A DNA stretch of 64,000 bases from Arsukibacterium tuosuense. GTDB taxonomy: Bacteria > Pseudomonadota > Gammaproteobacteria > Enterobacterales > Alteromonadaceae. Positions within the stretch are counted from its first letter, which is position 1. Each line of letters begins with the position of its first letter. A model generated the notes under the pieces. That model saw only the letters and a program-made list of their open reading frames with translations, did no database searches and had not been told where the DNA came from. The stretch is from NCBI RefSeq assembly GCF_900215315.1, contig NZ_OBEB01000001.1, positions 682,001 through 746,000 of the forward strand, read 5' to 3'. Shown here piece after piece: positions 46,421-57,228 of the stretch. The translations under genes were made by a program, and so were the position numbers.

Positions 46421-47728
46421 ATGTGGAGCTACTTTTTAGTCAATATTTTAATATTTGTCAGTGCAATTTCATTAATGAAATTTGTAAAGCTATCTGCAAA
46501 AGCAAATTACCTCATGTCATTATTCGCTATTCTGGTATGGTTTATTCCTTATAGCCTTATTGCGGGTCTTATCCCTGGTTCAGTATTAGCCGAACCAATT
46601 ATCGTTTCATTTACAAATAGCGCTTTGGCCGGTACTGCAGCTGACATTTCTTCTAAGCGAGTAAATATAGATTTCATAATTAAAATGACATTTAACACCC
46701 TGATTTCGCTTGGGTTCCTCATTTTCATGTATCGACTGCTTAGATTATATAACTGGAAAAGGAAGCTGCTAATAAGCAACGCTCTGATGCCTTTGCATAG
46801 TCTTACTAACCAGCATGAGATCCCTGTTTTTTCAACAAAATATCATCTGGGGGGATATTTACTGGGAGTGCTGAATCCAATTATTGTCATCTCAGATAAA
46901 ATACAAGAAAAGAGCTTTATTGATCTCATTGTTGCTCACGAAAAGCAGCACTGGAAACGAAACGACAATCTGCGGCTTTTAATTTTGGAGTTTTGCTCAT
47001 GCCTTTTCTGGTGGAATCCACTGGTTGGCAAAATGGTAGATTTGAATCGCTTTTATATCGAAGCACTCTGTGATGAAGAAGCCAGTAAAAAATATGGCAA
47101 AGATAGATATATCAACGATCTTTCATCTTTAACCCTATTTATTGGTTTACACAAAACCAGTCAATTAGCTTCAAACATTGTATCTATTGAAACATCAACT
47201 ACCTCCAGAATTAAGCTCTTAAAGGAAAACCGAAAAATGAACTTCAGCAACAAACTGCTTTTTGCACTATCAATCTTTGCGATGACCACCGCTATTTCAT
47301 GGAACACACTTGCTACAGCAATTCCAGACAGAGATAACAAACCAGCGCATGCAAACCCGGAAGAAATCGGTTCGTTATTAGCGTTTGACATAGATATTTT
47401 ATACAACAGAGAAGCCTCAGGAGAATACCGTACCGAAGATAGGCACTCAGCTAAACTAGAGATTTGGTCAGAATTTGCAGAAAAAGTATCTTTCAAATTT
47501 AATGATGGCTTTTCATTCAATTATAAAGCGACAGATCTTGGTGACGTAATTTTGCTGGAGCTGGAACTAGTAGAAAATATAAACAACGAATCCGTCACGG
47601 TCGCATCCCCCACTCTTAAGGTTGCTGTAGGTAAGGAGGCTGTTATTGAAATAGATAATCCAGACATAAGCCAAAGTGCGTATAGAATAAAAGCGATTCC
47701 TTATAAAAAGGCCAGGCCAACCGAGTAA
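46421..47728 (+). CDS. M56 family membrane metallopeptidase (BlaR1-like)
   Basis: A 435-residue protein: three or four membrane helices (about 3-50, 88-108 and 270-290), a cytoplasmic zinc-protease region with HEKQH (HEXXH type) at about residue 170 and a downstream Glu in ALCDEEASKKYG, and a C-terminal outside domain (about 300-435). That domain is beta-rich and is not the penicillin-binding sensor of BlaR1/MecR1: it has no SxxK/KTG pattern. So the signal is probably not a beta-lactam. It starts directly after the repressor's stop, so the two are co-translated. Confidence 0.88.
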   Translation: MWSYFLVNILIFVSAISLMKFVKLSAKANYLMSLFAILVWFIPYSLIAGLIPGSVLAEPIIVSFTNSALAGTAADISSKRVNIDFIIKMTFNTLISLGFLIFMYRLLRLYNWKRKLLISNALMPLHSLTNQHEIPVFSTKYHLGGYLLGVLNPIIVISDKIQEKSFIDLIVAHEKQHWKRNDNLRLLILEFCSCLFWWNPLVGKMVDLNRFYIEALCDEEASKKYGKDRYINDLSSLTLFIGLHKTSQLASNIVSIETSTTSRIKLLKENRKMNFSNKLLFALSIFAMTTAISWNTLATAIPDRDNKPAHANPEEIGSLLAFDIDILYNREASGEYRTEDRHSAKLEIWSEFAEKVSFKFNDGFSFNYKATDLGDVILLELELVENINNESVTVASPTLKVAVGKEAVIEIDNPDISQSAYRIKAIPYKKARPTE

Positions 47729-47810
47729 TCCCGAGCATTTTTAATTCGGCGATTACACCTGGTGTGGCATGGCGGACAAAGTTATTTTCTAACAACCTTT
47801 ATTGTGTGTG

Positions 47811-49118
47811 CTAAACAGTGCGTAATGCCGCCAGCGTCTGCTCAATCTCCTGCTCGTTATTAATCAGGCTGGGGGCAAAACGGGCATATGACTGACGGTA
47901 CGGCGTGCTGCTGATAATAATACCCTTAGCGTGCATCGCCTTAACAACGTCATCCGCTGCCATATCTTTGTAGTCAAAACATACCATACCTGATGATAAT
48001 TCTGGCGCCATCGGTGTATGCAGGGTTACCCCTTTGATCTGTTGCAGTCCTTGCTTGGTCTGGCTGTTTAACTGGTGAATACGTTGCTGAACATTAGCTT
48101 TTCCCAGTTGCAGGTGCAGCTGAAATGCTTCAGGCAAGGCCCAGCGATGTTCAAAGGAGTGAAAACCGCCCGGTGTCATATGGGCGCCAACCGGCACCTG
48201 ATCCTGAGTACTGCCACCCAGCCAGACATCGTAGGAGCGGCTGAAGCTGGGGATCACGGCTTTGCAGCTGGCCCAGCCTTTATCACTGCCCCAGATAACA
48301 CCGGTACCGCGTGGACCAAACAGCCATTTATGGGTACCGGCAATAAAGAAATCACAACCCAGCGTCGTCACATCGACATCCTCGATGCCAAAACCGTGCA
48401 CGCCATCAACACAAAACAGGATGTGATCGGCCTCGTCCCGCTGCTTGTTCAGCTCAGCCAGCATATCAGCGATAGCACGCACCGGCAGTTTCACACCGGT
48501 GGAAGAATGCACCCAGGTAACCGCCACTACCTTAGTAGCCGCATTAATAGCAGCTTTTAATCTGCTGACAACCTGATCAACCGACACTTCTGCCGGCTTG
48601 TCATACAGCGCTACTTGCCGCACTTTGGCGCCGGTGCGCTCTGCCCTTAACTGCAACGACAAGTCAGTTGAATAATGGTCATGCACTGTTTGTAAAATTT
48701 CATCGCCCGGGCGCAATTGTAAGCCGCTGTATACCATTGCCAGGCCCATGGTAGTGCTGTCAGTCAGGGCTATTTGCTCGCCACGGCCTCCCATATACTG
48801 TGCAGCGGTATTAGCAATGTCGCCTTCTATCGTCATAAAGTGCTGATGCCAGTAATCAGCAGGATTCACATCAAACGCATGGCGGTGCCTTTCTATTGCC
48901 TCTGCAACCGGTTTAGGATGCGATGCCAGTAAAAAGGTCGCCAGATGAATGTAGTCGTAACTCAGAGCAAACAGTTGTCGCAAGGCAGGCCAGTCGCCAG
49001 CTTTTACTGGCAAGACTGCAGCACTTTGTGCCGACTTGGCCTGAAGTAAAACAGGTAAGGGTAGCAGGCTGCTACCGAGCACTAACGAGGATTTGGTCAG
49101 AAATTCACGCCGCTGCAT
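47811..49118 (-). CDS. Class V aminotransferase family protein, Tat-exported
   Basis: PLP-dependent enzyme of 435 residues related to cysteine desulfurase-like and isopenicillin N epimerase-like proteins. A twin-arginine signal opens it (QRREFLTKSSLVLGSSLLPL). The PLP lysine is in FFIAGTHKWLFGPRGTG, preceded by the cofactor-binding VDGVHGFG (Asp). Export of a PLP enzyme by Tat fits folding with cofactor before transport. The reaction is not known. The ATG at 49118 has AGGGG nine bases before it. Confidence 0.88.
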   Translation of the reverse strand: MQRREFLTKSSLVLGSSLLPLPVLLQAKSAQSAAVLPVKAGDWPALRQLFALSYDYIHLATFLLASHPKPVAEAIERHRHAFDVNPADYWHQHFMTIEGDIANTAAQYMGGRGEQIALTDSTTMGLAMVYSGLQLRPGDEILQTVHDHYSTDLSLQLRAERTGAKVRQVALYDKPAEVSVDQVVSRLKAAINAATKVVAVTWVHSSTGVKLPVRAIADMLAELNKQRDEADHILFCVDGVHGFGIEDVDVTTLGCDFFIAGTHKWLFGPRGTGVIWGSDKGWASCKAVIPSFSRSYDVWLGGSTQDQVPVGAHMTPGGFHSFEHRWALPEAFQLHLQLGKANVQQRIHQLNSQTKQGLQQIKGVTLHTPMAPELSSGMVCFDYKDMAADDVVKAMHAKGIIISSTPYRQSYARFAPSLINNEQEIEQTLAALRTV

Positions 49119-49341
49119 AAAAATCACCCCTGGTTAATTTTTAATCAGTTTAGTGCACGGTAAACAACACAGCAAATACCTTAACAGGCCTGATTGTCAT
49201 TGCGTTCCACAACTCACTCAGTCCGCTATCTGCCCTGCCCTTACTTCAGATCAAACCGCCGCTAACTAGCACGCTCGCGAGCAGCTAAATGCTGTGTTAT
49301 GCTGATTTTACTCAGTTTATCCTGGCAGGGTTTATTACCTT

Positions 49342-50553
49342 ATGAGCGGCTTTACCTCCCTTTATCTTTTTATTGAACGCACGTTTTTTGGCACATTAAG
49401 CCGAAAAATTGTGGGTAATATCAGCTTCTTAGCTATTTTTTTCTTGCTTGCCCTATATATGGCATATCCAGAAGGCGGTGCTACTGGCAGCTGGTGGATA
49501 TTACTGGTGCTCGGATTAAGTGCCTTTATATTCACCATTGGCTATATGCATCATTTATTTGTGCGGCCGGTAAAAACCCTGGTTGCCGCCCTGCATGACA
49601 CCAATCGCAAAGGCACTGATCTGAACCTGCGCCTGCCAGCGTTTACCTTTGACGAATTCCGAACCCTGTCAGAAGAATACAACCAGTTTGTCGGCCAGCT
49701 GGGCGTGTTGTTAGGTGATATTCACCAGCAGGCCCGGGAAACCCATCAGGTTAACGAGCAGGTGTCTTCAGCGGTTAAAAGCACCCGCCAGCATTTACAG
49801 GATACCGAAAAACGCAGCGGCCAAATTCGGCGCGACAGCGATCAGGTACTGGATAATCTGGCCGAAATTGTCCAGCACGGTGATGAGGTAAATCAGGTGT
49901 CCGGCCATGCCGTTGATAAAGCCAAAGTGGCCAGCGGCCAGATGCAACAACTTAGCGGCCAGTTATCGGGTATCGTCAAATTGCTCGACACCTTTGGCAC
50001 CACCATTAATGGTCTGCACAAAAACTCCGAAAATGTGCGGCAAATTCTGGTGATGGTAGAAACCTTTTCCGACCAAACCAACTTGCTGGCGTTAAATGCC
50101 GCCATTGAAGCCGCCCGTGCCGGTGATGCCGGCCGTGGCTTTGCGGTCGTTGCCGATGAAGTACGTACTCTGGCCGCCAAAGTAAACGATGCCACTAAAC
50201 AAATTTCCGGCTTTTTAAATGAAATGGAGCAACTGGTGGGTGAAACCCGCACCGAATCGCAAAGCCTGAACCAGCAAGCGCAGCAGGCACAACAGCAAAT
50301 TGCTGATACCAGCAGTGAATTCAGTAACTTGCAGCAAGAGCTGCAGCAAGCAAAAAATGGTATTCAGAATATCAGCCAGACCGTGCTGCAACTGGAACAG
50401 CGCTACCAGCAAACTCACCAGCACTTAAGTGCAATAGAAAAAGTAACCAGCGATGCTCATCAGCAAATGGCATCAATTGACCAGGCAGCGAAAGACTTAC
50501 TCACTGGCACCGCCCGCACCCAGCAACAATTGGGCAGATTTGCCCGCAATTAG
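49342..50553 (+). CDS. Methyl-accepting chemotaxis protein
   Basis: A 403-residue transducer with two membrane helices close together (about 23-43 and 50-72) and almost no periplasmic loop, a HAMP domain (about 72-125) and a signalling coiled coil. The hairpin tip [20 protein letters not shown] and [18 protein letters not shown] are canonical. Without an outside sensor domain it probably senses membrane state or an internal cue. A second, slightly different copy of its last 33 bases lies 112 bases downstream. Confidence 0.95.
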   Translation: MSGFTSLYLFIERTFFGTLSRKIVGNISFLAIFFLLALYMAYPEGGATGSWWILLVLGLSAFIFTIGYMHHLFVRPVKTLVAALHDTNRKGTDLNLRLPAFTFDEFRTLSEEYNQFVGQLGVLLGDIHQQARETHQVNEQVSSAVKSTRQHLQDTEKRSGQIRRDSDQVLDNLAEIVQHGDEVNQVSGHAVDKAKVASGQMQQLSGQLSGIVKLLDTFGTTINGLHKNSENVRQILVMVETFSDQTNLLALNAAIEAARAGDAGRGFAVVADEVRTLAAKVNDATKQISGFLNEMEQLVGETRTESQSLNQQAQQAQQQIADTSSEFSNLQQELQQAKNGIQNISQTVLQLEQRYQQTHQHLSAIEKVTSDAHQQMASIDQAAKDLLTGTARTQQQLGRFARN

Positions 50554-50601
50554 TGATAAAAAGCTGAAATTAGCCGTGATAAAAACTGGCTCAAATAATT
50601 A

Positions 50602-50656
50602 GGGTCAGATATTAATTAGCTGAATAACAGTCTGGAATTTAATTGTTATCTGACCC
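50602..50656. repeat. Inverted repeat with GGGTCAGATA ends
   Basis: GGGTCAGATA (50602-50611) and TATCTGACCC (50647-50656) enclose 35 AT-rich bases. Elements with GGGTCAGA/TCTGACCC ends are common REP-like repeats in gammaproteobacteria. No transposase is near. Confidence 0.65.
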
Positions 50657-50665
50657 CAATATTTA

Positions 50666-50698
50666 CAGCAGCAACTGGGCCGTTTTGCCCGCAATTAG
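50666..50698 (+). repeat. Second copy of the chemotaxis gene's 3' end
   Basis: The 33 bases match 50521-50553 at 29 positions. Both encode [10 protein letters not shown] and a TAG stop, and all four differences are silent. It therefore looks like the tail of a related allele, not a copy of the same gene, left where the REP-like element lies. Confidence 0.8.
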
Positions 50699-51789
50699 CG
50701 GGCCAGCTGCTGCCACCACTGCAGCAGCTCAGAGGCACTGCCCCGCATTAATACTCTGGCGTCGCGCTTTTGTAACTGATAGTGATACATCGGATCGTAG
50801 TAGTCAGTCAGCAACAGCGCTATCCAGCTCCGATGCAAGCTGATGTCACCACAGCGGCGTTGTTCAGCCAGCGCCTGCAACAACAATTCTGCAAGCTTGC
50901 TGTATAGCAGACCTCCCAGCCGTTTTCGGATCCGCGCCATCGCCTGTTGCAACATGGTACTGAACACATTAAAGCCATTAGCAACATCTGCGTCCATTGC
51001 CTCTTGCAGTAAATCGACGATATAGTCCTGTACAATCACCTCAATCCTTGAGGATAACGGTTCGTCCAGTAGGATTAACGGGCTATGTTGCATGGTCTGG
51101 AACAGCTTTTGCGGGATACTACGCTGACCAATTAACAGGCTTTCATCTTCCAGTAATAAATAAGGAGGATGAGCAGCCTGTACTTGCAACAGCGCACTGG
51201 CTAAATCATTTTCAAAACGGATTTGTGATGGTTGTGCCGCCAGTTTCCGGCCAAAGGCTGAACCGCGATGATTGGCCAGCGCCTCCAGATCGACGGCGTT
51301 AAGCGTACGTAGCAGCCGGGTTTTACCACTGCCAGTTGGCCCTGCCAGCATTAGCACAGGCCGGGAACTGGCCTGCTCAATCGCCGTAATTGCCGCCTGC
51401 CGCAGTGCTTTAAAGCCGCCTGTCACCCGAGGGTAATCCACACCGCTTTCAGCCAGCCACTGCTGGGCAATCTGTGAACGTAAACCACCCCGGGCGCAAT
51501 ACAGCATGCCCTGAGGGTTCGCCAGGGCAAAATTATGCCAGGCATTCACCCGGGCCGCTTTTACGTCGCCCTGCACCAGCTGATGGCCAAGCGCAATAGC
51601 AGCTTGCTGCCCCTGCAGCTTATAACAGGTACCAACAGCAGCACGCTCACTATCACTCATTAGCGGCAAATTAACACTATTGGTAAACGCACCGCGGCTA
51701 AACTCTGACGGAGCGCGTAAATCCAGTAATGGTATTTGCTGGCGCAGTATCTCAAGATAGTTATCTGCCTGCGGTAAGCCAGCCGACAT
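50695..51789 (-). CDS. selU: tRNA 2-selenouridine synthase
   Basis: Also called MnmH/YbbB. It replaces the sulfur of 2-thiouridine at the wobble base of tRNA-Lys, -Glu and -Gln by selenium, using selenophosphate and a geranyl intermediate. The 364-residue product has an N-terminal rhodanese domain with the catalytic Cys in LYCARGGLRSQ and a P-loop domain with LAGPTGSGKTRLL. I take the ATG that has AAGGG eight bases before it, ten bases after the selD stop; a GTG 21 bases earlier is less likely. The pair selD-selU makes and uses selenophosphate. Confidence 0.96.
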   Translation of the reverse strand: MSAGLPQADNYLEILRQQIPLLDLRAPSEFSRGAFTNSVNLPLMSDSERAAVGTCYKLQGQQAAIALGHQLVQGDVKAARVNAWHNFALANPQGMLYCARGGLRSQIAQQWLAESGVDYPRVTGGFKALRQAAITAIEQASSRPVLMLAGPTGSGKTRLLRTLNAVDLEALANHRGSAFGRKLAAQPSQIRFENDLASALLQVQAAHPPYLLLEDESLLIGQRSIPQKLFQTMQHSPLILLDEPLSSRIEVIVQDYIVDLLQEAMDADVANGFNVFSTMLQQAMARIRKRLGGLLYSKLAELLLQALAEQRRCGDISLHRSWIALLLTDYYDPMYHYQLQKRDARVLMRGSASELLQWWQQLAR

Positions 51790-51799
51790 TTGCGAGCCC

Positions 51800-52843
51800 T
51801 TAGCAGACACTAATACGATGGCCTTTATCTGCTGCTGTCAGCTCACCAATCGGCTGTAAAACCAGATCGTATTCTAACGCCAGTTGAATCACGGCAGCCT
51901 CAGCCGACGGGCTTACCGCCAGCAACAAACCGCCACTGGTTTGCGGGTCGCATAACAACGCCTGCTGTTCTGCAGATAGCGGTGATACTTTCGCACCGTA
52001 GCTGGCAAAATTACGGCCACTGCCACCCGGTACACACCCCAGAGCAATATATTCCATTACACTGGGCAGTACTGGTATTTGCGCACTGTGCAGGATGGCA
52101 TTCAGATCGCTGCCCTCACACATTTCCAGCAGATGTCCCAGCAGGCCGAATCCCGTTACATCGGTCATAGCAGAAATGCCATCAAGCTTTGCAAGATCAG
52201 CGCCGATACGATTTAACTGCACCATCACGTCTGTCGCCAGAGTGGCATGTTCGGGTCTCAACTTTTTTTGCTTCTGAGCCGTGGTTAAAATACCCACCCC
52301 CAGCGGCTTCGTTAAATACAAACGATCGCCCGCCCGCGCCTGATTATTTCGTTTTAAATGGCTGATATTGACCCTGCCGCTTACCGCCAGGCCAAACATC
52401 GGTTCCGGCGCGTCGATACTGTGCCCGCCGGCCAGCATAATGCCGGCCTCTTTGCAGGTATGGCGCGCCCCTTCCAATACTTGTTGCGCCAATTCTGCCG
52501 GCAACCGGTTCACCGGCCAGCCTAAGATAGCAATAGCTAGTAATGGTTGCCCGCCCATCGCATAAATGTCGCTGATGGCGTTGCATGCTGCTATTCGACC
52601 AAAATCAAAGGCATCGTCAACAATTGGCATAAAAAAGTCGGTAGTACTGAGCAGTGCGCTGCCATCACCAAGATCATAGGCTGCTGCATCATCTTTACTG
52701 CTATTACCCACCAGCAACTTAGGATCAGTGAAACTGATATTAGTTTTAAGCATGGTATCGAGCACTTGAGGAGAGATTTTGCAGCCACAACCCGCACCAT
52801 GACTGAACTCTGTTAATTTAATGGCAGAAAACCCGGACATCAT
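51800..52843 (-). CDS. selD: Selenide, water dikinase (selenophosphate synthetase)
   Basis: Makes selenophosphate from selenide and ATP. The 347-residue product has the active-site loop [11 protein letters not shown] with Cys at the position that is Cys or Sec in the family, the following Lys, and the metal-binding Asp residues in [19 protein letters not shown] and [41 protein letters not shown] segment is also present. I place the start at the first ATG of an ATG-ATG pair (AGCAGG before it); the frame is open 20 codons more but lacks family sequence. Confidence 0.96.
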   Translation of the reverse strand: MMSGFSAIKLTEFSHGAGCGCKISPQVLDTMLKTNISFTDPKLLVGNSSKDDAAAYDLGDGSALLSTTDFFMPIVDDAFDFGRIAACNAISDIYAMGGQPLLAIAILGWPVNRLPAELAQQVLEGARHTCKEAGIMLAGGHSIDAPEPMFGLAVSGRVNISHLKRNNQARAGDRLYLTKPLGVGILTTAQKQKKLRPEHATLATDVMVQLNRIGADLAKLDGISAMTDVTGFGLLGHLLEMCEGSDLNAILHSAQIPVLPSVMEYIALGCVPGGSGRNFASYGAKVSPLSAEQQALLCDPQTSGGLLLAVSPSAEAAVIQLALEYDLVLQPIGELTAADKGHRISVC

Positions 52844-52969
52844 AAAACCTGCTGAAAGATCAATATGCCAACATACCCAAAGCCTTTTGCAATAACAAGC
52901 CATCTTTTACCAGCGCTGCAGCTCAAGCCACTATACTTAATCAGCAACCTGACCAACAGATGAGGCAAC

Positions 52970-53533
52970 ATGGTAATGCCTGTGGATAAACAACAACTTG
53001 TCGACCGCGCCTTGCAACTGGCTGAACAAACGGGTTGGGAAGGCCTGCAATTAACGGCGCTGGCCAACAGTTTAAATATTGATGTGGCTGAGTTGGCGAA
53101 AGTCGTAACGCAAAAAGATGAATTGGCAGATGCCTGGTTTGACCGGGCCGATCAGGCAATGTTTAACACTGAGCTGGCCGGTGGCAGCAATGCAGCGGAG
53201 AAACTGGAACTGGCTATTCGCAGCTGGTTGAACGCCTTAGCACCTTACCAGCAACTTACCCGGCAAATGCTGTATTACAAGCTGGAACCGGGTCATGTTC
53301 ATTTACAGGCCGCGGCACTGCTGCGAATTAGCCGCACGGTGCAGTGGTTGCGCGAACTGGCAGGCCTGCAAGCCAGTGGTAGCAAACGGATTGCTCAGGA
53401 GCTGGCGCTAAGCGCGCTGTTTACCACGGTATTTATTGGCTGGCTTTACGACACCTCGCCTGAACAAACCAGCAGCCTGAAGCGGCTAAAAGCAGCCATT
53501 GCTACCTTTATCAACCTGGGGCTCTGCCGGTAA
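52970..53533 (+). CDS. TetR-like transcriptional regulator
   Basis: A 187-residue protein whose first 50 residues fit a TetR helix-turn-helix (ALQLAEQTGWEGLQLTALAN, then SLNIDVAELAKVVTQKDEL) and whose rest is helical. The HTH differs from typical TetR in the recognition helix, and the overall look also recalls COQ9-like proteins. Divergent from selD, 126 bases away. Target unknown. GAGGCAAC stands before the ATG. Confidence 0.75.
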   Translation: MVMPVDKQQLVDRALQLAEQTGWEGLQLTALANSLNIDVAELAKVVTQKDELADAWFDRADQAMFNTELAGGSNAAEKLELAIRSWLNALAPYQQLTRQMLYYKLEPGHVHLQAAALLRISRTVQWLRELAGLQASGSKRIAQELALSALFTTVFIGWLYDTSPEQTSSLKRLKAAIATFINLGLCR

Positions 53534-54775
53534 TCAGGTTAACTGCTTATTCAGCTGCTGCAGCAAATCAATATCCGGCTGATAGCTGATTGCCAGCTCC
53601 GCCCGGGCCAGTGCAGCAGCGGCGTGTGCTCTGGCGCAACGTTTAAATGCAGCACCGTACCCCGCCAGTGCCAGAAAAGCTTTTTGTAACCTTATTTGTA
53701 CTTCAATGTTGGCTGCACCATCGCGAGCAATGGAAGTAAAAAAGTCATCAAACAGCTCATCCAGTTTCACTTCTGGTGCCCACACCCGCGAATATTTCAC
53801 CTCGGTCTGGCAATTTTCCGGCGGCCAGTTGCTTAGCACTCTGACCCCACGGCCAATGATTTCTATCGCCGTGCCCGGGTCATTAATACCCGGCGATAAT
53901 GCCTTAGAGGCAATCTCGGCCAGCACAATAACCCCAAAGCGCGGATCCTGGTCAAAACTGCGAAAATCGCTCAGATAAAACGCATCGAACAACTTTTTAT
54001 CCGGCGCGGCATTACCGCCACTTAACCACATTAATGGCTGGTCTTTGTGGACAAAGGTGCCAGGCAGGCTGCTGATATAGACCCGGGTGTTATGCTCAGT
54101 AGCCCAGTCGTTCAGCGCTTTAATATCAATATGCTGGATATAGCCTATCTCGCTGGTGCACACAGCCTTTGCATCGTTTGGAATATCGGCCAAATCATTC
54201 AGCTGATTCGCATCCAGCCAGGGGTGATGCTCGCAGCGCTTTACAGCACGATATGCCTCATCTTCCACCCGGTTGGCAGTTTCACCTACCCGGCCAAGGC
54301 CCGACAAGTGCTCTATCCAGATCAGAATCGTCACCACTATCAGCAAAATAATGCCAATAGTCATAATAAACAGCACTACCCGGCCCGTTTCGCCATAGAC
54401 ATCGGCACTTAACAGGACAATGCCAACAATGCTGTATAAAAATGAGCCAACAAAGGTTGCCAGGGCATTCTGAGTGGTACTGTCGGCCATCAGCAACCGG
54501 GTTGCCCGTGGCGATACGCCGGTAGAGGCAGCGTTAAACGCCGCGACCATCACACTGAGCGAGAAAGTGGTAACGGTCAGCATACTGGTCGCTAAAATAG
54601 TCAGAATTTTCTCGGCCGCGTCGCTGCCGATGGTGCCACCCAGGCTGTCGGGAATAAAGCCACTTAGCAACACCCCCAGCCCCGGGGTAAAAAATGCCAG
54701 CAGGGTAAACAGCGATGTCCGCACCCACAACTTGCGACTTAGCTGCAATAATTGCCAACCCCATTTTGTTAACAT
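53534..54775 (-). CDS. DUF2254 membrane protein
   Basis: A 413-residue inner-membrane protein with four helices (about 20-42, 60-82, 105-128 and 132-155) and a large C-terminal soluble part. Hallmarks are TVTTFSLSVMVAAFNAASTGVSPR and SPGINDPGTAIEIIGRG, both typical of DUF2254. Function unknown. Its stop lies directly against the stop of the TetR-like gene with no spacer, so the two transcripts must overlap. Confidence 0.88.
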   Translation of the reverse strand: MLTKWGWQLLQLSRKLWVRTSLFTLLAFFTPGLGVLLSGFIPDSLGGTIGSDAAEKILTILATSMLTVTTFSLSVMVAAFNAASTGVSPRATRLLMADSTTQNALATFVGSFLYSIVGIVLLSADVYGETGRVVLFIMTIGIILLIVVTILIWIEHLSGLGRVGETANRVEDEAYRAVKRCEHHPWLDANQLNDLADIPNDAKAVCTSEIGYIQHIDIKALNDWATEHNTRVYISSLPGTFVHKDQPLMWLSGGNAAPDKKLFDAFYLSDFRSFDQDPRFGVIVLAEIASKALSPGINDPGTAIEIIGRGVRVLSNWPPENCQTEVKYSRVWAPEVKLDELFDDFFTSIARDGAANIEVQIRLQKAFLALAGYGAAFKRCARAHAAAALARAELAISYQPDIDLLQQLNKQLT

Positions 54776-54958
54776 AAGCCTGCCTTGTGGTTTACTGTCT
54801 CTTCAACATAACCAAAGGTGTGCGGCCTTACAAGTTTTGATGCTGCTACCATTGCAAACAACTGAGCCTTTGCCTGACAGCGTATTCGCATTACACTGAA
54901 GCACACTGCTGCACTTACAACTGAGTGCGTGCTACTTACATTGCACCCGAGGAATACT

Positions 54959-56809
54959 ATGCTTAACCGTCTGATACTACTCTGCGCCTTGCTGCTAACC
55001 AATATAATAAGCCCCAGCGCCGCTGCCGTTGGCGATAGTTATACCTACGCTAATTATCATCAGGTAACGGTCAGCCACCTGCACCTTGATCTGGCCATGG
55101 ATTTTGAGCAAAAAACCTTGAGCGGATTCGCAGATTTACAGCTTAACTGGCTGGTGAATGATAAAACCGAGGTTTATCTGGATACCCGCGATTTAACCAT
55201 TGAACGGGTATATGGCAAACAGCGCGATGGCAGCTGGCAAAAAGTGCCGTTTAAACTGGCGGCACGAGATCCGGTGCTGGGCAGTAAACTAACTGTCAGC
55301 CCGGCGTTTCAGCCACAAATGCTGCGTATTCATTACCGCTCAGCCCCACAAGCTTCTGGGTTGCAATGGTTAAGCCCTGAGCAAACTGCCGGTAAAACTA
55401 CGCCTTTTATGTTCAGTCAGAACCAGGCCATTCATGGCCGCAGCTGGATCCCGGTTCAGGACACACCGGCAGTACGCATGAGCTACAGCGCTCGTATTCA
55501 GACTACCGATAAGGTGTTGGTCGTGATGAGCGCCCCGAACGATCCGGCCACCGCCCGTGATGGTGATTACCAGTTTTATATGCCGCAACCGATACCAGCG
55601 TATTTAATTGCCATCGCCGCCGGTGATTTGCAGTTTAAAGCGATGAGCGAGCAAACCGGTGTCTATGCCGAGCCTTATATTCTTAAGGCCTCAGCCGACG
55701 AATTTGCCAGCACCCAGGCCATGGGTGACGCTACCGAAAAACTTTATGGCGAATACCGTTGGGGCCGCTACGATTTACTGATTTTACCGCCCAGTTTCCC
55801 GTTTGGCGGCATGGAAAACCCGGTGCTCAGTTTTATTACCCCTACCGTGGTGGCCGGTGACGGTAGCCTGGTGAATCTTATTGCCCACGAACTGGCGCAT
55901 TCCTGGTCGGGCAATCTGGTAACCAACGCCACCTGGCGTGATCTGTGGTTAAACGAGGGCTTTACCTCCTATGTTGAAAACCGGATTATGGAGCAGGTGT
56001 TTGGTACTGATCGCGCCATAATGGAGCAGGCTTTATCGGTGCAGGCGCTGCAGGACGAACTGCAAGTATTAAGTGCCAATGACAGCATCCTGCATATTGA
56101 CCTGCAGGGTCGCGATCCGGACGATGCGTTCAGTGGTGTACCTTATACCAAAGGCCAGCTGTTTTTAATGTATCTGGAGCAGCAATTCGGCCGTGATAAA
56201 TTTGACCCTTTCGTGCGAAAGTACTTTGCCGACTATGCGTTTAAAAGTATCGATACCGCAACTTTTGTTAACTACTTAGATAAAAACCTGCTGCAACAGC
56301 ACCCGGGCGTGGTATCGCCTGAGCAAGCCAAAGCCTGGATTTACCAACCCGGTTTGCCAGAAAGCACACCAATACCGCAATCTGATGCCTTTACCCAGGT
56401 ACAACAACATGCCAGCAACTGGCTGGCCGGCAGTACAGAACTTAGCAGCCTGCCCACTGCCAACTGGACCGTGCACGAGTGGTTGTATTTCATCAACAAC
56501 CTGCCACTTAGCATCAGTGCTGAACAAATGGCAGCGCTCGATAACAGCTTTGGGCTGACCACGTCAACTAACAGTGAAATTGCCCATGCCTGGTATTTAC
56601 TGGCGCTGAAAACAGGTTATCAGCAGGTTTTGCCGCAACTGGAGCAATACTTAATCGGCATTGGCCGGCGTAAACTGATTATTCCACTGTATAAACAACT
56701 GGCCACTACGCCAGAGGGGCTGGCCTTTGCCCAGGCGGTGTACCAAAAAGCCCGACCGGGTTATCACCCGCTGGCTCAGGGCAGCGTAGACGAGCTGCTG
56801 GATAAGTAA
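54959..56809 (+). CDS. M1 family aminopeptidase (leukotriene A4 hydrolase type)
   Basis: Exported zinc aminopeptidase of 616 residues. A Sec signal is followed by the beta-saddle domain, the catalytic domain with [10 protein letters not shown] (exopeptidase motif), the zinc site [10 protein letters not shown] with the downstream Glu in [13 protein letters not shown], and the Tyr in [10 protein letters not shown]. The C-terminal helical domain is of the LTA4-hydrolase kind. GAGGAA precedes the ATG at 54959, which rules out the earlier start. Likely role: peptide digestion for nutrition. Confidence 0.94.
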   Translation: MLNRLILLCALLLTNIISPSAAAVGDSYTYANYHQVTVSHLHLDLAMDFEQKTLSGFADLQLNWLVNDKTEVYLDTRDLTIERVYGKQRDGSWQKVPFKLAARDPVLGSKLTVSPAFQPQMLRIHYRSAPQASGLQWLSPEQTAGKTTPFMFSQNQAIHGRSWIPVQDTPAVRMSYSARIQTTDKVLVVMSAPNDPATARDGDYQFYMPQPIPAYLIAIAAGDLQFKAMSEQTGVYAEPYILKASADEFASTQAMGDATEKLYGEYRWGRYDLLILPPSFPFGGMENPVLSFITPTVVAGDGSLVNLIAHELAHSWSGNLVTNATWRDLWLNEGFTSYVENRIMEQVFGTDRAIMEQALSVQALQDELQVLSANDSILHIDLQGRDPDDAFSGVPYTKGQLFLMYLEQQFGRDKFDPFVRKYFADYAFKSIDTATFVNYLDKNLLQQHPGVVSPEQAKAWIYQPGLPESTPIPQSDAFTQVQQHASNWLAGSTELSSLPTANWTVHEWLYFINNLPLSISAEQMAALDNSFGLTTSTNSEIAHAWYLLALKTGYQQVLPQLEQYLIGIGRRKLIIPLYKQLATTPEGLAFAQAVYQKARPGYHPLAQGSVDELLDK

Positions 56810-56883
56810 CACTGATCTAAACATTGATCTAAAACCAGCTGGCACCGTAACAGGTGCCACAACGGTTTTAACTGAAACGCATA

Positions 56884-57228
56884 ATGAAAAAATTGTTTTA
56901 TGATGGCAGCTGTAAGCTGTGCCAGCGCGAAATCAGCGCCCTGGCGCCAAAACTGACCCCACATCTGCAACTGGTCGACATCAGTGCAGATGGCTTTAAC
57001 GGCTTTGCCGGGGTAAGTAAAGGCGCGATGATGCAACAAATTCATTTATGGGATCAGGATCATTTTATCGTCGGTATCGATGCCAGCCTGCATTACTGGC
57101 AACTGGCGGGTTACCGCAAACTGGTGGCATTTCTCAGGTTCACCCCCTGTTACTGGCTGGCCAGTAAAGCTTATGGGATGTGGGCGCGCAGCCGGGCAAA
57201 TTGCTCTGATGGCAATTGCGCCTTGTGA
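56884..57228 (+). CDS. DUF393 (DCC family) thiol-disulfide protein
   Basis: A 114-residue thioredoxin-like protein with the family's YDGSCKLCQREI motif (Cys 12 and Cys 15 form a CxxC) and SKAYGMWARSRA near the end. Members are assumed to be oxidoreductases. Its stop overlaps the next gene's GTG, so they are probably translated together. Confidence 0.9.
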   Translation: MKKLFYDGSCKLCQREISALAPKLTPHLQLVDISADGFNGFAGVSKGAMMQQIHLWDQDHFIVGIDASLHYWQLAGYRKLVAFLRFTPCYWLASKAYGMWARSRANCSDGNCAL

